Assembly: GCA_024687125.1 (NCBI GenBank)
Contig: JAILFA010000096.1
Span: forward strand, 1-64,000
Length of the DNA stretch: 64,000 nucleotides
Source of the DNA: Lachnospiraceae bacterium
GTDB taxonomy: Bacteria; Bacillota; Clostridia; Lachnospirales; Lachnospiraceae
Reading direction: 5' to 3'
Position 1 is the stretch's first letter. Each line of letters opens with the position of its first letter. This document shows, in pieces, positions 60,555-64,000 of the stretch. Made by a program: the position numbers and the translations under genes. The notes under the pieces are model-generated. The model was not told the origin of the DNA. It worked only from the letters and a program-made list of their open reading frames with translations, and made no database searches.

Positions 60555-62942
60555 ATGAAAGGGCAACTGAAGCGGATACTGGCCATGCTCCTGTGTGCGA
60601 TGATGCTTGCGTCGACGGCGGCCTGCGGACAGTCGGATACGAGCGGCAAAAAGACGCGTCAGGAAAAGGACGACTCGGACGAAAAGGAAGAGAAGTCTAA
60701 GAAAAAGTCTTCCAAAAAGGACGAGGACACGAAAGAAGACGATACCGAAACCTCCAAAAAATCCGGCGGCGTGCAGAGCACGGTGATCGATCACTCAAAG
60801 CGCGTGCATGAGAGTACAGGGGTGTTCATCCGCCCGGTGCTGCTCACCGACGCGGCGATCACAAACCGGAAACAGCGGTATTCGCATGTACAGGCTTCCT
60901 CTGACTATCGTGTAGAAAAAGGCCTGAAGAACATCACCAACCTGGGCGATTACTATCTCATGGATGAGCAGAAAAAACAGCTTGAGGAGGACGGCTTTTA
61001 TGTCTATGACACGGGGATGTCGGAGTTCTTTGAGATCTACGAGGACAACCGGTATGTCCAGAAGGCTAATTTCATCACCGTGGACTCCCTGATGCACAGC
61101 TACCATCTTTACTATGCCCATCTGCTGCGTGAGATCGAAAAGAACAAGCTCTTTGATCTGACCGATGAACTGACCGACCGCATGCTGCTTCTTTCCGCGG
61201 AGCTGAAAGAGGAGATGGAAGCGTGTGAGGAGGACACGGAGTATACGAAGATGTGCCTTGACGCAGCCGACCGCAACATCGTTTTCTTCGCGGTGGCAAA
61301 GGCGCTGCTTCATCCGGAATGGGATCCGGGCAAGGACGGGGGACTGTCCGGTGACGCGCTCAGGATCGCGCAGGAGGAGCTGGAGCTTGTGAACAGCGCA
61401 AACGGAATCGCGTTCTCTCCGCTCTCCGCAGTTCCCCAGGAGATGGAGGATTATACCCAGTATAAGGTTCGGGGTTATTACGAACTGGATGAAAAACTGG
61501 GGCGGTATTTCCGTGCGATGATGTGGTACGGCCGCCGCAATTTCAGACAGAGTGAACGCGCGATGGATATGAGTGCGCTGCTGATGACGCTCGCGATGGA
61601 TGACAAGGCCTACGGCCAGTGGGGAGTGATTTATGCCGTGACGAGTTTCTTCGCTGGGGCGGCCGATGACAACGGCGTCTGTGAGTATCAGCCGCTCATC
61701 GAGGACGCGTTCGGCAAGGGAGTCAATGAGCTTGACGGCTATCTGGTGATCAGTGATCAGGAAGGCTTTGAAAGATTCCATGAACTGACCGAAAAGCTGG
61801 AACCCCCGGCGATCAATTCCGTGCCGATGATGGATGACGGCGGTGAGACGGATAAGAAGGCGGTGAACGCGGGCTTCCGCTTTATGGGACAGCGCTTCTC
61901 TCTGGATGCGGCGATCTTCCAGAAGCTGATCTACAGTGAAGTCCTGGTGAACGCTGACGGCGACAAGCGCACGCTCCCGGATCCGCTGGATGTTCCCGCG
62001 GCGCTCGGTTCAGAGGAGGCGCTGGAGATCCTGACGGAGGATAAGGACGCGTATTCCTATCCGAAGTATGAAGAGAACATGAAGGAGCTGCGCAAGACGA
62101 TCGAAGACGCTCCGGACGAATCCTGGACGGTTTCCCTCTATGCCGGCTGGCTCAATACGCTGCGCCCTTTGCTGGATGAAAAGGGTGAGGAGTATCCGGA
62201 GTTCATGAAGAGCGAGAAGTGGGCAAGAAAGGATCTGGAGTGCTTCCTCGGCAGTTACACGGAGCTCAAGCATGACACGATCCTGTACAGCAAGCAGGTC
62301 ATCGCGGAGATGGGAGGCGACGATATCGAAGATAAGGATGACCGCGGCTACGTGGAACCGGAGCCGGAAGTCTATGCGAGATTTGTCCAGCTCGCGGACG
62401 CGACAGCGGAAGGTCTGGATTCCTTCGGCCTGCTGGATGGCACGGCCAGAACGGATCTGCAGCGTCTTTCCAATATCGCTTCCACGCTGGAGGCAATCTC
62501 CGACAAGGAGCTGGCGGATATGCTGCCCACAGACGAGGAGTTTGAGTTTATCCGCAGCTACGGCGGCGAGATCGAGCACTTCTGGCAGGAGGCCTTCCGT
62601 GAAGATGCCGGCAAAGATGAGTTTACGGCACGCGAATTCCCCGCGGCGCTCGTTGTGGATGTCGCGACTGATCCCAACGGAGCGATCCTGGAACTGGCCA
62701 ACGGCAATGTTTCCCAGATCACGGTATGTGTCAAGGTGGACGGAAAGATGAAGATCGCCACTGGCAGTGTCTACAATTACTATCAGTTCAGTGCACCGCT
62801 CGACGGCCGGATGACGGACAGCGAATGGCGTGTCCAGCTGGGGATCGACGCGGATGAGAACGGTGAGTATCACTGGGAGGAGGCGCTGCCTGACAAGGAA
62901 GACTGGACGATGGATTACCGTGTGCCGCTTTCCTGGCGGTAG
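60555..62942 (+). CDS. DUF3160 lipoprotein
   Basis: 795 residues. Signal peptide ending in the lipobox-like STAAC near residue 24, then a Lys/Glu/Asp-rich linker of about 40 residues, then the DUF3160 region (NITNLGDYYLMDEQKKQLEEDGFYVY, ITVDSLMHSYHLYYAHLLREIE, and a C-terminal part around FWQEAFREDAG). Its biochemical role is not known. Start at ATG 60555 follows AAGGAGGGG; a GTG at 60549 lies within that site. The CapA gene ends 25 bases upstream and the next gene overlaps its end, so the three may be co-transcribed. Confidence 0.85.
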   Translation: MKGQLKRILAMLLCAMMLASTAACGQSDTSGKKTRQEKDDSDEKEEKSKKKSSKKDEDTKEDDTETSKKSGGVQSTVIDHSKRVHESTGVFIRPVLLTDAAITNRKQRYSHVQASSDYRVEKGLKNITNLGDYYLMDEQKKQLEEDGFYVYDTGMSEFFEIYEDNRYVQKANFITVDSLMHSYHLYYAHLLREIEKNKLFDLTDELTDRMLLLSAELKEEMEACEEDTEYTKMCLDAADRNIVFFAVAKALLHPEWDPGKDGGLSGDALRIAQEELELVNSANGIAFSPLSAVPQEMEDYTQYKVRGYYELDEKLGRYFRAMMWYGRRNFRQSERAMDMSALLMTLAMDDKAYGQWGVIYAVTSFFAGAADDNGVCEYQPLIEDAFGKGVNELDGYLVISDQEGFERFHELTEKLEPPAINSVPMMDDGGETDKKAVNAGFRFMGQRFSLDAAIFQKLIYSEVLVNADGDKRTLPDPLDVPAALGSEEALEILTEDKDAYSYPKYEENMKELRKTIEDAPDESWTVSLYAGWLNTLRPLLDEKGEEYPEFMKSEKWARKDLECFLGSYTELKHDTILYSKQVIAEMGGDDIEDKDDRGYVEPEPEVYARFVQLADATAEGLDSFGLLDGTARTDLQRLSNIASTLEAISDKELADMLPTDEEFEFIRSYGGEIEHFWQEAFREDAGKDEFTAREFPAALVVDVATDPNGAILELANGNVSQITVCVKVDGKMKIATGSVYNYYQFSAPLDGRMTDSEWRVQLGIDADENGEYHWEEALPDKEDWTMDYRVPLSWR

Positions 62943-63531
62943 ACTTTTCGAAGCCGCTGCCGTCGGTATCGCCGCGGCTCTGATATTCCTGCAGTCACTG
63001 TGGCTGGACGGCGCGTTCCTGCCGCGGTGGATCCTCTGGCAGGAGAGGGAGGGCGTGCTGGAAGAGCCTTCCAGGCAGGGACAGTTTCGCTATGAACTGC
63101 GCGGCAGATACTTTTTCCTGTACCGGGATGGGGAGCGGATCTATGAGGCTCCGGGTGACTGGCGCATACAGGATGTGCTTACGGACGATGTCAACGGCGA
63201 CGGAAAGCAGGAGATCGTCATGCTCGCCTGGCGGCGCGGCAATTATGGAGATCACATGCCGAGCTGGGTGGAAAAGAATGATACCTCTTTTTCCCAGCAC
63301 CTCTTTGTCTATACGCTGCGGGACGAGGATGAAGACGGGCCGGCGCTTCGGGCTCTCTGGATGAGTTCGGCCCTCGGGTTTGACGTCCGGACCATGGAGA
63401 GCGGCGGAGAGGTCCGCGGGACAGGAAGGCCGTCCCTTACACTGACAGGGCCTGACGGGAGCGTCTCGCACTGGGCGTGGCTTTCCTGGGGATACAGAAT
63501 GGTGGAGGAGATCTCCGTCAGACAGAAGTGA
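62920..63531 (+). CDS. Membrane-anchored protein with FG-GAP-like motif
   Basis: About 203 residues if the GTG at 62920 is used; the start is uncertain because the frame is open upstream within the DUF3160 gene and no good ribosome site is seen. A membrane helix (FEAAAVGIAAALIFLQSLWL) is near the N terminus. The segment DDVNGDGKQEIVMLAW matches the calcium-binding D-x-N-x-D-G loop of FG-GAP/VCBS repeats, but only one copy is visible. An aromatic C-terminal region follows. Likely an extracytoplasmic partner of the DUF3160 lipoprotein; function unknown. Confidence 0.7.
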   Translation: MCRFPGGRLFEAAAVGIAAALIFLQSLWLDGAFLPRWILWQEREGVLEEPSRQGQFRYELRGRYFFLYRDGERIYEAPGDWRIQDVLTDDVNGDGKQEIVMLAWRRGNYGDHMPSWVEKNDTSFSQHLFVYTLRDEDEDGPALRALWMSSALGFDVRTMESGGEVRGTGRPSLTLTGPDGSVSHWAWLSWGYRMVEEISVRQK

Positions 63532-63567
63532 CAGAAAAGAAAACATAAGAGAACAGGTGTTAACGAT

Positions 63568-64000
63568 ATGTTGTACAAATTAGAACGTAAAATAGAGAAA
63601 ATTGCGATCCGTGATCTGACGATCAAGCTGCTCATCTGCTATGTCATCGGCTATATCCTTCTGTATTTTCCGGGACTGGAGCAGGTACTCGGATATCTCA
63701 CGCTGGATCCGTATCAGATCGTGCACGGACAGGTCTGGCGACTCATCACCTGGATCGTGATGCCACCGGACTCCTCCAATCTGTTCTTTATCATCATCAC
63801 GCTGGTCTTTTACTACTCTATCGGGAGCACGATGGAACGGCTGTGGGGGCCCGCGCGCTATAATCTCTACATCCTTTCCGGCCTGATCCTCACGGTGGTC
63901 AGTGCCTTTCTCACGATGGGGGCGGTATATGTGTTCCGGCCGGAGCTTACGTCGGAACTGATCGTCGCACGCAATTTCGCCGCGATCTCACAGTGTTTTT
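63568..64000 (+). CDS. Rhomboid-like membrane protein, 3' end missing
   Basis: The first 144 residues of a gene that runs off the window. After a basic 20-residue start there is a helix (LLICYVIGYILLYF), then PYQIVHGQVWRLITWIVMPP, a further helix, and the STMERLWGPARYN segment that resembles the GlpG/rhomboid first-loop region. The catalytic Ser and His would lie beyond the end, so it could be an inactive relative. An AGGTG-like site precedes ATG 63568. It follows the FG-GAP gene after 36 bases. Confidence 0.72.
   Translation, partial: MLYKLERKIEKIAIRDLTIKLLICYVIGYILLYFPGLEQVLGYLTLDPYQIVHGQVWRLITWIVMPPDSSNLFFIIITLVFYYSIGSTMERLWGPARYNLYILSGLILTVVSAFLTMGAVYVFRPELTSELIVARNFAAISQCF

Overview
The window reads as chromosomal DNA of a GC-rich, Gram-positive, probably endospore-forming Clostridia member; Lachnospiraceae or a close relative is my inference. 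The grounds are a Firmicutes-type division cluster (mraZ-rsmH-ftsL-ftsI-mraY-murD-ftsW-divIB-ftsZ-nrdR), sigma-A-like promoters with good Shine-Dalgarno sites, GerW/YtfJ with its DUF2953 partner, SpoIIE-type phosphatases, the rpmB | asp23-fakA-recG order known from Bacillus, a PPi-type phosphofructokinase and a zinc-type L28. Nearly all genes lie on the + strand and many are joined by 4-base ATGA/GTGA overlaps. I see no insertion sequence, prophage, CRISPR array or rRNA, and no gene-free stretch over 300 bases.

Layout. 1-3.5 kb: end of ychF, lgt and a membrane diguanylate cyclase. 3.6-14.2 kb: the division and wall cluster, with its own promoter and a second one before ftsZ. 14.2-19.2 kb: a peptide ABC transporter with fused ATPases. 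19.2-22.4 kb: yqeG, an aroE-aroK fusion, aroQ, efp and tRNA-Arg(CCG). 22.4-26.9 kb: an SH3 wall-associated protein, PPi-phosphofructokinase and glutamate dehydrogenase. 27-32.6 kb: a phosphoribosyltransferase followed by a partner-switching module (RsbW-like kinase, STAS protein, two membrane SpoIIE-type phosphatases), then a minus-strand PilZ gene. 32.6-40.8 kb: NusG_II-Gx, ruvAB, zapA, a split U32 peptidase pair and a second FtsW/RodA-transpeptidase pair. 40.9-44.4 kb: a minus-strand HD-GYP protein with an altered HD motif, a small unknown, DUF2953, gerW and a J-domain protein. 44.4-52.4 kb: rpmB (minus), asp23, fakA, recG, a FakB/DegV protein, a membrane protein and a GyrB/ParE subunit.

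52.4-60.5 kb holds the most unusual locus: five tightly coupled genes encoding a phosphorelay. They are a receiver-Hpt protein, a membrane hybrid kinase with receiver and degenerate Hpt, a membrane hybrid kinase whose C terminus is a complete DegV (FakB-like fatty-acid-binding) domain, a two-receiver protein and a CapA-type metallophosphatase. None carries a recognisable DNA-binding output. FakA and a stand-alone FakB lie within about 11 kb upstream, so a link between fatty-acid status and two-component signalling is a reasonable hypothesis. The DegV domain of the fusion has, however, lost residues at the usual head-group-binding positions. The window ends with a DUF3160 lipoprotein, an FG-GAP-like membrane-anchored protein and the start of a rhomboid-like gene.

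Recurring themes are c-di-GMP proteins (GGDEF, PilZ, HD-GYP), two divergent promoter pairs whose -10 boxes overlap, and several genes with a start codon within a few bases of the predicted transcription start.
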